Shown: positions 1 to 11,000 of the stretch, piece after piece
Position numbering within the stretch: position 1 is the first letter of the stretch
How the letters are laid out: every line of letters starts with the position of its first letter
Assembly (NCBI GenBank): GCA_029945375.1
Contig: CM057060.1
Coordinates: forward strand, 2,604,001 to 2,668,000
Reading direction: 5' to 3'
From: Agaricus subrufescens
Taxonomy: Eukaryota > Basidiomycota > Agaricomycetes > Agaricales > Agaricaceae
Length of the DNA stretch: 64,000 nucleotides
Translations under genes and position numbers: made by a program
The notes under the pieces: generated by a model
The model's database searches: none
Seen by the model: only the letters and a program-made list of their open reading frames with translations
Told to the model about the DNA's origin: nothing

Positions 1-1457
1 CAAAGAAACCATCGGAGTCAATCCCTTTGGAAGCCCCTGGAATTTGGGTTTCCGAAGGCGAGTTGGGACGACCGCCGACACAAATAGTAACGTGGTCCCC
101 GTTCAGGGTGTAGGTCGAACCATCGCCACGTTTGACTTCCACAGAGTTCGGCGATAGGAGGCGAGCGGTACCATGGTGAAATTCAACACCTTCTTTGTCA
201 AAGTTGCTAGCGTATATGCCGTTAAGACGCTTTATGTATGCGTCTCTTTGAGGTTTGAACGATGCCCAATCAAATTGTGGCTTGCCGATTCCGTTGAACT
301 TGTACCCTGGGCTGTGATGGGATAATCTATCCTGTAGATCCGCGGCATGCCACATGATCTAATCGATTGACAGCGAAAAAATAGGAAGCGAATCGTGTCC
401 CCAACCCCATGCGAGAGGGAAATAGGTAGGGTGGACGGAACGCAGAGAGCGGATCATGTCAGTACTTGGGAAGATAGAGGTTAAGCTCGTGGAGTTTTTT
501 ACCTTCTTGGGTACACAACCTGCGCATAAGACACTAGAATGTAAGTATACCTCGCTTCTCGGGGCACCACGTTCAGCGATCGGAGCTACTTACCGACATT
601 GACACAGGTACCTCCAAGGTACGGATCAGTTTCTACCACGGCTACCTTCTTTCCATACGCTGCAGCACGTCGCTAGAAGAGAATCATTATAATCGTCATC
701 CCGGGGTTTTTTAAAAAAAAGAAGGGAGCAATGAGATCGGTAATAAACCGAACGGTGACTTTGGGTCTGTCCCAGGGAAATTGGCAGAACCGATAGGAGA
801 GGTTGACTGGGAGAACCCAGTAAGCGATTGGAAAAAAAGAGTTTTACACTTACAGCGGTAGCCGAGCCACCACTTCCACCGCCAATCACGAGGTAATCGT
901 ACTTGTCAGTGGTAGGTTTATCGAAGATCGGAGGCATGGCTTTAGGTTTAGTTGGAGGAGCAACTGTAGACGCTGGTGATGTAGTGTGCAAAGTTCTTGA
1001 TATCTAAGGGTGAGAAAGAAGTTCTATCAGTTATCGGATCGGGTTGACCGAAGTATATTTGTGTTTGTCAGGTTCATCCCGTGTAGCATGCAGGTACCGC
1101 CCACCGCCCATTTCCCCCCCCTCGTCGTCCGAGGACAAGAAAGAGAGACACAGAGAGGAGAACAATCCTCGGTAAGAAGAAACGACGCGTGTAAGGCGCG
1201 AATCAACTCCATCGCGTATGCTTTTTATGCGAGCCCCCAGGAAATAATTGGAGTGCCAAACAGCGCCAAGAGATGTTTCAAAACCGAAATTGAAACCTCA
1301 CCTGCGTAAGTCGATTGACTGCTGGTGTTACTCGAGACGTCTTGTGAACAAGTGACAGTCGAAAATTCCGCGCAGGTGGATTTGAAGAGCGATGAGAAAG
1401 GGTTGAGAGGGAGAGAGAAGAAGAGATGGCAAGACGAGAAGAAATAAAGCACGCCAT
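1..1457 (-). CDS. GLR1: Glutathione reductase, 5' part (gene runs off the left edge)
   Basis: FAD/NADPH flavoenzyme that reduces GSSG to GSH in cytosol and mitochondria. Exons as I splice them: 1302-1457, 854-1003, 594-672, 503-519, and 1-358 onward past the edge; phases agree at every junction. Exon 1 is a Ser/Arg-rich mitochondrial presequence (starts MACFISSRLAISSS), and exon 2 continues ISRTLHTTSP, a likely processing region. Next come the FAD-binding motif VIGGGSGG and the redox disulfide GGTCVNVG/CVPKK. The last exon, ending in the sequence coding for VGGRPNSPS, lies in the FAD/NADPH region. Exon 4 is only 17 nt and carries the second redox cysteine. A second in-frame ATG at 935-937 (MPPIFDKP) lies just before the FAD domain and could start a cytosolic form, as is known for yeast GLR1; here that is inference. 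The C-terminal dimerisation domain is outside the window. Confidence 0.93.
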
Positions 1458-3502
1458 TAAATTGCGTATGGAATTGCCTTTCTGAACAGTTTCTTTCTGC
1501 TCCCTGCTGATAATCACTTGCTTATACCAGTACCCGGGTCCGTTCAGCGTACCGGCGCAGTGATTATCCACGAGAACGTGACCGCCGACAATCAAGACAA
1601 ACTAACTACGATGACGCTGGTTGGCAGAAAACTTGCGGTCTCTCGCGGCCTTAAAGCTACACACAGGATGACGGCACACAACACGTGCCCTCGTGCCCAC
1701 TGATGCAAGCTGATCCGAGCAGCTACAATGGCCTGACAATGTCGCATTCTGTTATCATGATCACAGAGAAGGAACGACATCATGATATCTTTTTCTCCAA
1801 AACCACATCTCCAACCAGGCACACACTCTTCAAACGGAGAAAACCTCCGTATCTCAAGTTAAGCGACCAGACTTCTTGGGCATCAGATAATTGCGGAAAT
1901 AACTCGAACATTCTTGCTCTCCAGACCTCATGCACACTGCCTAATTTATCAACTCTAACATCATTATTTGATTTTACCCTTCTCTTCTTCCCCGCTATCT
2001 CAGACACCACGAATCGATCATCAAGTGTGTGCTATCGCGCATCTTCCCACTCTTACTTCGGCAACTTGCGAGACAAAAAGTACTACACTTCTATAGTACC
2101 GCACACCAAACCTTGAATGTAGTTTACTACAGAGACGTAAGTGGTGGCACCCCCCATACACCCCTTCTCACTTTGACAAGGTTCCCAATGGGTAAACGGG
2201 CCGGCAAAAACGGTCAGGTTGCAAAAAAGAAGGTTGTAAATCGAAGGTCGAATATATTACACTCTAATCTCCTCCTTAAACGCCCTTAAAGTAAAATGAT
2301 CGGTGCCAAAATATCGACTATGATGAAAGGAGGATTACTACTTTCAAACTTTTCACCACCTACGTCAAGCATACACAGACCCAAGTCTCCTGCTATAAAT
2401 GATCATACCATGACTATGATAACCAACCCTGACGCCACAATCGCCGATTCTATAGAAGAAACGATTTCCGTCATCCGTCGTCTTTTACGGGGGTCAAGAA
2501 GCCAACCTCGTCCGACTCATTTAGAAGTGTTGAACCAAACTTTTACGGCAAGAATCCGTCCAAATGATTGATCTCTGACAGGTATGTCAAGTTCCGATGG
2601 ATAAGAATCTCGTGGTGGTACTAATTAATGACAACATTCGAACGCCACCATCTGTGAAAAAAAAGTTTAAACAAATTTCCAAGGCCACTTGGCAAACACT
2701 GGCGGTACCTGCTCAACCCCAAAAGTAACTGTATGACATGAAGTCGCAAACATGAACACGGGATGATGTAAGAGAGAAACGAAAATTAATGTCCGCTCGA
2801 AGAAGTCTAGGAACTGACGGATGACTAGGTCCTCCCCCCCCCTCCCCTTCATTATCTTCTATGCCCCTTGCCCAAAGCACTGGAAAACCCTCCCAGTCCG
2901 TGGCCCTTGCCCAAAGCATCACGGACCCTTTAATTTCAAAGTTCCAGACGGCCTGAACTAACAAACAACCACACTAACAAGCAATCCACAAGTTGGTGAT
3001 CGTTTCGCTTCTTTCAAACAATGATACATCAACTTAGACGGCGGGCCGATCACGGATTGCCCTCCAAAGGAGATCTAAAGAAAATTTCAACGTGTTATCA
3101 AGGGTGTTAAGTATGTATATGTATACGTGTGTGTGTGTATTGTGAGATATAGGCTGTACGAGAGGAACCACTAGCTACAATGAAGAAATGTTAATATCAC
3201 AGCGACAGAGCGATGAAGAAAGCTGTCAGATAAGTAAAAGAGAAATGATGAAGAGACTAGTCGGATACACGCTGAATGACGAGGATAAAATAAATGCATG
3301 AGAAAAATGGATGCCAATAAGTATGAGAGAGGAAAGACGAATGGGAAGTAGGGAGGGGAAATCATGTGTCGGAGGTGGAATACTAAACGGGGGGTCGCAT
3401 AAGACTAGCGAGACCTCCTAAAGGCTATTGCGTCAATGTATGACGACACGGGACCCTATGAGGAGAAACACCTCGGCCTCGAGAACTACCTTTAATACTT
3501 GT
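1458..3502. other. Intergenic region upstream of GLR1
   Basis: About 2 kb between the GLR1 start and the 3' end of the next minus-strand gene. It should contain the GLR1 promoter. I see only short ORFs with no recognisable domain, a GT/AT microsatellite around 3115-3143, and a poly-C run near 2835. No RNA gene recognised. Confidence 0.5.
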
Positions 3503-5008
3503 TCAATGGTGTCTCGAGATCTTCTCCACACCCGCGCCAAGGACGGTCTTTCGCTCTTCCTCCTCATCTTCCTCCTCATCTTCGCCGCTACTGCTGGAGT
3601 CATCCTCGCGCTCCTCATCGGAATCACTATCACTGGCACTACTGCTGCGAGAACCCTCGCTTTCGCTCTCGGCAATCTTGGTTTCTCGGGGGTGACATTC
3701 GACAGTGCCATCCCGGGAGGTTGATCTGGAGTGCGGGTGACGGATGTAGTGGTGAGGGGCAGGGATGTTGATTGCGGTCATGACGTGCTCGTCGTCTGGA
3801 ATTGGAGAGGTCACAGGAGAGGCGTCGCCCAATTTGGGAGAGGCGGATGACGCAGGCAAGGCTTCGCCCTGCGTCACTGTCACTGTGTCTTTCTGGCTCT
3901 GCTTGTCGTTCTCCTCTTTTTCCTTGTTTTCTCGCTCTCGCTGCTCCTTCCGTTTTTTAATCCAGGCTAGGCCACTTCCGTCATCCTCGTCCTGTTGCGA
4001 CTCCTGCAGGCGTTCCCATCGGTCGTGGGCTCCTGCGCTGGTAGCTCCTCGGACGCTGCCCATGCCGCCATAGCCCCATTCCACAAAGGTAGGCTCTTCA
4101 TCGCGTGCATTGGCAAATGGGTTTGCATTCTGCTTGCCACCGCCATAGACTCGGCCATTGAGCATGCGGGTGCCCTTTCTGATGGGGGGCCGCAGGTTGG
4201 AAGCCCGCTTAGGCAGATTGAGTTTTGCTTTTAGTGTCGAATTCGACTGGTAGGACTGGGTTGAGCGTGTGGATTGGGCAGAGGAGACCCGGTGGAGGGC
4301 AGACCCATTATAGGGTTCTCTTGCCGAGCCGGCGGATGACCAACGGGTAAGAGACCAGGGAGAAGAATCATTGTCGGTTGTGTCTCTGGAAGAGGTGCGG
4401 AAGAGATTGATGGTGCCCAGAGTTAGGATTTCCTCTGCGGAGATGTTGCGTCGGGAGAAGGTGGTTGAGGCATTTGGCGTGCGGTCCACAGAGTTGACAG
4501 GAGTGAGGGTGTTTGATGAGGAAGAGGGGGAGGAGCGCGAGTTCCGTCTGAAGCTGCGGAGGCCGAGGAACGAAAACGACTTCTTGCTGGAGGACGAGGG
4601 GGAGACGATGGGCGAGGGGACGGACTCTCTGGGGAGGCCTTCGCTCGGGGTGGTGAGCGGGGGCGTGGGGGCGGCAGCAATAGAGGATGCGGAGGAGGAG
4701 GAGGAGAGCTCCTGGGAGTCGCTGTTGAGCTTGGAGTCGGAGGAGGACGAGCAGGAGCTGGCGGCGTCGAAGCCGGAAAAGTAGTCGCCGCGGTTGGCCG
4801 ACGTCGGGGAGGGTGTGGGGATGGCGGGGAAGAAGGAGGTGGAGGGGAGGTGGGGGATGGGGAGCTCGTCGCCGTTGTCGGTGATGAGGACGGAGCGGCG
4901 GGGGTCGGGGAGGGGGGCGAAGCGGATGCGGCGGGGGTGGCGGGGGGCGAGGGACGGGTGCTGGAGGATGCTGGGGGAGTGCATTGGGAGGTAGGCGGTG
5001 GTGGCCAT
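3503..5008 (-). CDS. Conserved Ser-rich basidiomycete protein of unknown function
   Basis: Single open frame of 501 codons starting at an ATG (MATTAYLPMHSPS) in good context. No catalytic domain is recognised. The N-terminus carries a basic/proline stretch RRIRFAPLPDPRR around residues 26-38, a pattern I associate with an uncharacterised agaricomycete family. Residues about 80-270 are very Ser-rich low complexity with many SP/TP and RxxS-type sites. The middle carries a Gly/Asn-rich segment (NGRVYGGGKQNANPF), then a charged helix KKRKEQREREN. The tail is strongly acidic (DEEREDDSSSSGEDEEEDEEEE). This composition suggests a mostly disordered, phosphorylated regulatory or scaffold protein; that is inference. 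The opposite strand shows long overlapping frames that are only GC shadows. A small 3' intron near the acidic tail cannot be excluded. Confidence 0.72.
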   Translation of the reverse strand: MATTAYLPMHSPSILQHPSLAPRHPRRIRFAPLPDPRRSVLITDNGDELPIPHLPSTSFFPAIPTPSPTSANRGDYFSGFDAASSCSSSSDSKLNSDSQELSSSSSASSIAAAPTPPLTTPSEGLPRESVPSPIVSPSSSSKKSFSFLGLRSFRRNSRSSPSSSSNTLTPVNSVDRTPNASTTFSRRNISAEEILTLGTINLFRTSSRDTTDNDSSPWSLTRWSSAGSAREPYNGSALHRVSSAQSTRSTQSYQSNSTLKAKLNLPKRASNLRPPIRKGTRMLNGRVYGGGKQNANPFANARDEEPTFVEWGYGGMGSVRGATSAGAHDRWERLQESQQDEDDGSGLAWIKKRKEQRERENKEKEENDKQSQKDTVTVTQGEALPASSASPKLGDASPVTSPIPDDEHVMTAINIPAPHHYIRHPHSRSTSRDGTVECHPRETKIAESESEGSRSSSASDSDSDEEREDDSSSSGEDEEEDEEEERKTVLGAGVEKISRHH

Positions 5009-8000
5009 GGGGGATCCAGGCCAGGCGGGGGTGTTTAAACCAGCACAAGAGTCCTGGCCCCAGATCCATCACCCGATGCCCTCCCGGAGCACCAGATCCC
5101 ATCTCGCACTCCCCGGGGTCCCGCGCGGTTTCCCGAGCGCACCCTCCTCCTCAGCTGCTCCCCTGTCCCCCTCCGTCTCGGTACAGCGACACACGCCTCA
5201 CGCACTGATGGTCTCTCCCCGTCGGCCCTAGCCACCGTACGCGCAGTCCCCGTGAGCACCTGGGCTCGCGGCTCGCACACCGCCTCGCCGTCTGTCCGCG
5301 TCATCGCCAGATCCCGCCCTGATATGGTCGCCACCCTTCGGCGAGTCATGACGAGTCCCCTGCTTCCTCTCCATCCCTGCGGGGGCCAGAACCGCCCCCA
5401 GTCCACTCGTCCTCCCTCGCCGGAAAAATCCATTCGCTCCCAGATCCTCAGCCACCCTCCAAATCCAGAATTACATACATCTCCAATGACCAAACACTGG
5501 TGGTAAACAGCCCCATCGCCAAGCCTTTTATGGCGTGCTCCCTAATCACAATTTGTCTGTCAGGGAGATGCGATCGCCTCAGAGCTCGAGTCCGAGTCAC
5601 ATCCTCTCCCGGCGACTAGCAATCCGTCCCATCTTTTTTTCTCAGGGGTGTTATATCGGTACACACAGAGCCTGCTGAGGAGGAACGTGATGTCGAGGTT
5701 AACGGACACGCCAGGGCTGTTGCCCTTGATTCCGAACGCTTCAACCCCAATCGACCTGTTCGAACATCGGTCCCATTTTTTCTTATCCACAGGATCCTCC
5801 TCCTGTTCTACTTTAGCAACTCGCCCTCTCCCCGCTTTCCTGCCTTTTCCACCACTTTTTTCACAGGCCTGCTGGAGCTCTGCACTCCTACCACGTAATG
5901 CACCTGTTCACGGCCGAATGCTGGTCTCGCTTGGTCCAGAAAGTGATCACGCGGTATGTCTGCTTACATTCAAACCCCACTGATCTCACCGACTTCGGGC
6001 GGGGAGAGGAAATTTTAGAATTGGAACTACTACTTTGTGATGCAGGGGGGCTCCTTTCCAGGCATCTCTACCCTCCTTGATCGCATATTGCGATCCTGCC
6101 ATTCATGCCACCAGGCTCCGCTGATCTATTCTTGTCCTGACGACTTACCTTGGGCCTCTTGTACGTTTGCGGTATATCATAAACGGGCATCAGAACAATA
6201 AATAAAACTTTCACGGGCTTATATGCTGGCCTGTTACTTACCTCGATATAGAATTTGGCGGAACTGGGGTAAATTATGTTATTCGCCAAGAGACTAATTA
6301 ATCACCCATTCGACCTGCTGATTACATTCCTGAGATGCATATTCGCTGTTCAAAAGAGAAATGGATTAGATCCTGTCACCGAAATATATGTTATCTGTCA
6401 GAGGGCCCGTCCAATCGCATTATATCGCTCTTATGTGGGAACGATATGAAGGAAGTCTCCACTCCTTCCCTCCAGCTTCCTCAAGGAACTCGCTCAAAAG
6501 GGTCTATCATTATCGCAACCAGAGCGAAATTTGCGCACCCAAGCAGTGAGTTCCATTACCTGTCGCGTGACGTTGGTGGTCTTTTGTTGTTTTTTCTCTT
6601 AAGGTGGAGATCGCTGAATTCAGTATTGCAACTTTGGGCGATGAGATACCGAAGCGCGAGTATGCAATGTCTCTCTTCCAGATTGTTCAGATCTCAATCT
6701 CACCTTATATGGCTCTTGGTCCTACATCACTGACTCTGATTGTTAGTATATTAGGTGTTGTACCTGCTCATTATCTCTTGTGATTTTGATGCTTGATGGT
6801 CCGACTCTATCGTTGCTCTCTAAAAAAAATAGACGAAAAAAACACACAGATATTCCAGAAAATTTGCTCTTCTTGTCGTCGCATCATGGGTTTAATATCG
6901 GTTCCGCCGTCTTCCTGGCATAAAGACGTACATGGGCTAATTCAGAAACAACTGTCAACTATAAATGACACAATAAAGTCAATCTTTACATTCTAGGGGC
7001 TATACCCTAAAAATGTCAAAAAAGCGCCCCCCCAGAAGAACAAAAAAGAAAAAAGAGAACTCAAAACTAGGCTGGAAACCAAAGGAAATTCGAGCAGGTA
7101 AATTTAAAGAGGAGGCTATGCACTCACAGCAAAGTGCTAGCTCCGCAGAGCGGCGGAGCTAGGCTCTTTTTTTTTTTGCAAATTCAGTTGCTGCGCTTCG
7201 CTAGTGATCGTTACTCTGGAACTTAGCGGCTAGAATGGAGGGAGGGAATGCAAGCAGCTTGTGAGTCGAAGAATGTTATCTTTGGCGGGGATTTATTTAA
7301 TTATTTTATTTGGCTCTCCCCAGATACCAATATTACACTGGAGTTGGGTACATAGAAGGAACGAAGGAGGTGGGAATTTTTCCGATGTTACTGCGTACCC
7401 TTGTGGTCAGGTAAAAAAACGCCACAGGCGTGAGTCCCACCTAGAACGACGGGTTATTGATGTTTGTTCTCCCGTAAAACACACGCACGCCAGACGTTCA
7501 TAGAAATGAGCACGTTCCCCCCCCCCCACCCCTCAACGGATCGAAAACGTTGTTGTCACTTCTTGGAAAATAAGCGGCACCGAGATTCGAAGCGGGAGAT
7601 TGAATCAACGTCTTGTGTCAAAATGTTATATGTAATTTAACTCACAGGAAGGAACTCTTATTAGGGAAAAAAAAACCTATTCATACGTGTGTGTGTGTGT
7701 CCACTGGCACATTTACCCTAATACCGATATCGGGCTCCCTTCAGCATTGTGATATACACCACTACGCCAGACGTCTATTTATGTATCCCTTGTAGTCAAG
7801 GTACAAGACAAAATTTCATTAGATCCCCGTTGTGCTGCTCCTCGCTTACTATAGCTCACTCTCCCCTCTGGCACCTCTCTGTACATATGAAGCACTAGTG
7901 CGTTCTTTTTTAAATGCAATGTCCTTCTGGGTAGATGCCCTTTTGACAGCCACCGTCGTTCTTATATCACCACCTAGTATAGTTTTCCCTTCGGCATGTC

Positions 8001-11000
8001 ATAACACACACTTTTTTTTTTTGGGTCTTCTTTTCAACAACGCAACACCGTCGCAATGATGACTGATCTTGATGATGATGTCTCTCTTTTTTTGATCCCT
8101 TACATATCACCGGAGGCAATGTATATGTTTTAGCTTTCGCAAATTGCATGTGGGTTTTGTCGTTTAGTCAGTCTCCATTCAAATTAAAGTTGTTGCCGTC
8201 GGTCTACAATATGCCGGGGGTCTCATACGTAGATCTAACGCAGTTGGATATGTGTGTATGGCTTACCGAGCGCTCCCAGTTACCGGAAAATTCTTGGCTT
8301 CTCTTCTTATAAATATAAACTGGTCGGGAGATGTTGGTAAGGGCGCTCTCGCTTGACTACACTGAATTGTATAAGACACGGGCCGCGTAAGATACTTTGC
8401 GTTGTGCCAAGATCTATGAAACACCGTGAATGATGAGTCGAGTTTCAGGCACTTGTCAAATGAACCCCCACCAAAACAAACAAGACTTTTAGCATACGAA
8501 GAAAAACCCATTTGTAAGTGTGCTCCCTGAGAAAGAATCACTTGGTGGATATTACTTGACCCGAAGGAAAAAAAAAAAATCTCGTCACATAAATATTTGT
8601 AAGGGACAGTGATACCAAATGATGACAGTCGGGGGGAAAGTCTATACCAAAACGAGGATAGAGTGTATAGGTTTAGGGAAGGAAATTATTTGAGGTGTCG
8701 CTGAGTTCAATTATTACGATCATCGCTGTCAGACTGCTAGTCTGTTGAGGAGACGCCAATCGGCATTTCCAGTGCCCTTTGCCCAAAGAGTAAAAAAATA
8801 TAAACAAAGAGAATCTTTTTTAAAAAAGAGTGAAAGAAGGGCGTAGTTCATGAGCGCGGTTTACTCTGTTCCGTGTTTGAATTAGGAAACGTCAATGCGA
8901 AAAACGCTCGGTTGCATTATTGATGATCATGATTACAAATACTATTAGCTTAGCTCTCTCTCTGCTTTTATGAAACAGAGCTGAGGGAGGGAGAGAGGGA
9001 GAGTCACTCACCCGGAAAAAAGAAAACTCCTACAGAAAAACGCATTGTAAAAACCCCCGAATGGTAAAAAAAAAGAGGCAACAAACAAGGGGCGGAGGAA
9101 TAAACAAAACCGTAAAGTCTACTTCTCAAAAATCTACGATTTCCCACACATCTTCGCTGATTACCGTAGAGATCTGATTTCTGCTAAGAGCCGATACGTG
9201 TCATCCTGTCAGAACACGTTGTTTTGTTGTCAACCTTTTTTTGATATCTTTTTCCTATTTACTCAGGAACTCGTACGAACCTGAACACGGAGGAAAAAAA
9301 ATAACCACATCCCTTGATCGCAGGCAAAACTTGACATCTGGGCGTTGCCGCCGCTGTTGCCGGTGTGTGTGAGTCCGGTGTGAGTCAATCCCCTTATATA
9401 TGATTGAAAAGGTGTTTTGTATCAAGGGCCGCTGTTCTTCAATGTAGCCTGTGAAGTGATTTGCCGAAGAAACACCACTTTGTGTGCTTTCTTGGTTGTA
9501 GTTCTCCTTCTTTTTCGAAAAAGAAATCGTATAGGCTTTTTTACTTTAGCGTGATGGAGGGAAACAAAATATCCGAGTCGGTGATATGACTGTTGATCAT
9601 CCTCCCACTGTTCTTCGAGTTGCCATGCGAGTCCGAATTCTATCTGAGTTTATAGTTTCTGTTCGAATCCGAGTCGGACTTACGTTCCGCATATTATAAG
9701 TATTATCGGAAATACTATAAGAGGCTGCAGAAGTTTCAAATAGCAAACCTCTTGACGGCCTATCAGTTTCGGTCACTGCGCGTATCTCCATCCAAAAAGT
9801 ACCGTGATCTTACTTGATCTAACATGGTTTCCCGCCAGCGGCGTTTCGATGATCATATAAGTAAATACCGGAGAGCGACCCTTGTGTGTGTGTGTCCTTC
9901 CGTGTCTTCTTATTAACGGTTGGCGCCGCGCGTACGAGCGTTAATCTCGGGTGAAGCTGATACATCAATGCAGATATTACAGACCGAGAGCGCCTTTCCA
10001 GGGGTCCTGAGCAGGGAATCAATGTCCGCGAATACTAGCGCAAGATTCGACGCACCAACTTAATCGGACATGTGAATAAGAGCGGTGAAGACCTAATATC
10101 TCCAGCTGGAAAGAGACCTATAAAAGCGAAATATTTAGACATATTTCGACCGAGAAGTTTCACATCCATAGTTAACCCCTGCATATATGACGTTTTAATT
10201 CGCATTGACATTATTCTTGCCAAATTTTGTAGATCCATGCCTCGATGCATGATGGCCCTAGTAGCAATTTAATATGCGCTTGCGCCGAATTTGGGACATG
10301 TAATATTTTTAGCACAACTAATTGCTTTGTAGTATCTTTGAAAAGTGTTATCTCTCATTATTATCGGATAATCACTCCCGTATCACGCCAGCTGTTTTGC
10401 ATCATGGATGGACGCTATCGCGTTATAATAAGCATAGGGACGCCAAAGAAGTTTGATCGCATCTTGTGCCACCAGAAAGCCTAGCCTGAGTCAGGTCTAG
10501 TCATTAGCACGTATCATTCCTCCGGGGCTCTTAATTCAGGGTTGGTATTAAAAGCAAGGTGTTAGTGTATGTACGCCAACAATAGCCTATACAGTGCTTC
10601 CAATTATAAAAAAGATAATCCGGTATTAGCCGTCCTCGATGCTATCCCCCGAACACCACGTCATTCGAGCTACGCTCTACCGTTTTCACATAATCTCCTC
10701 ATCGACCAGAAGTTCTAGATCCATGGATTCCGCGCTTGAGTGGTACTTTAAGAGGGTATGGTCTGTGCATCCTTCATCATCGGGGCATTGTAACCGCCTT
10801 TTCTAATTTCAGATTCTTTTTTATGATTTAACCGTCGGCAATTCTCTCTCAGGCTATATTTTGGACTTTAGCGTAGAGTCGTCTCCTCGGAATGCACTCC
10901 TTCCTCTCGAGTCTGCCCCGCGTTGCGCTAAATTTCCTGTTTTCCCTTTTCTTGTCCCTTTTCCTTTCGAAATGTATACGAAGAGTTCAAGGACCTCGTT

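Noticed and set aside
1780..2571. Short frames on both strands upstream of GLR1 (for example one ending SRSQPRPTHLEVLNQTF)
   Set aside because: No domain, no consistent splice partners, no ATG in good context; could be chance.
4368..5102. Long Pro/His/Arg-rich minus frames and Gly/Glu-rich plus frames over the Ser-rich gene
   Set aside because: Shadows of a GC-rich low-complexity coding region; no ATG-led model or domain.
9655..9680. GTTCGAATCC resembling a tRNA B box
   Set aside because: No matching A box, acceptor stem or anticodon arm around it.
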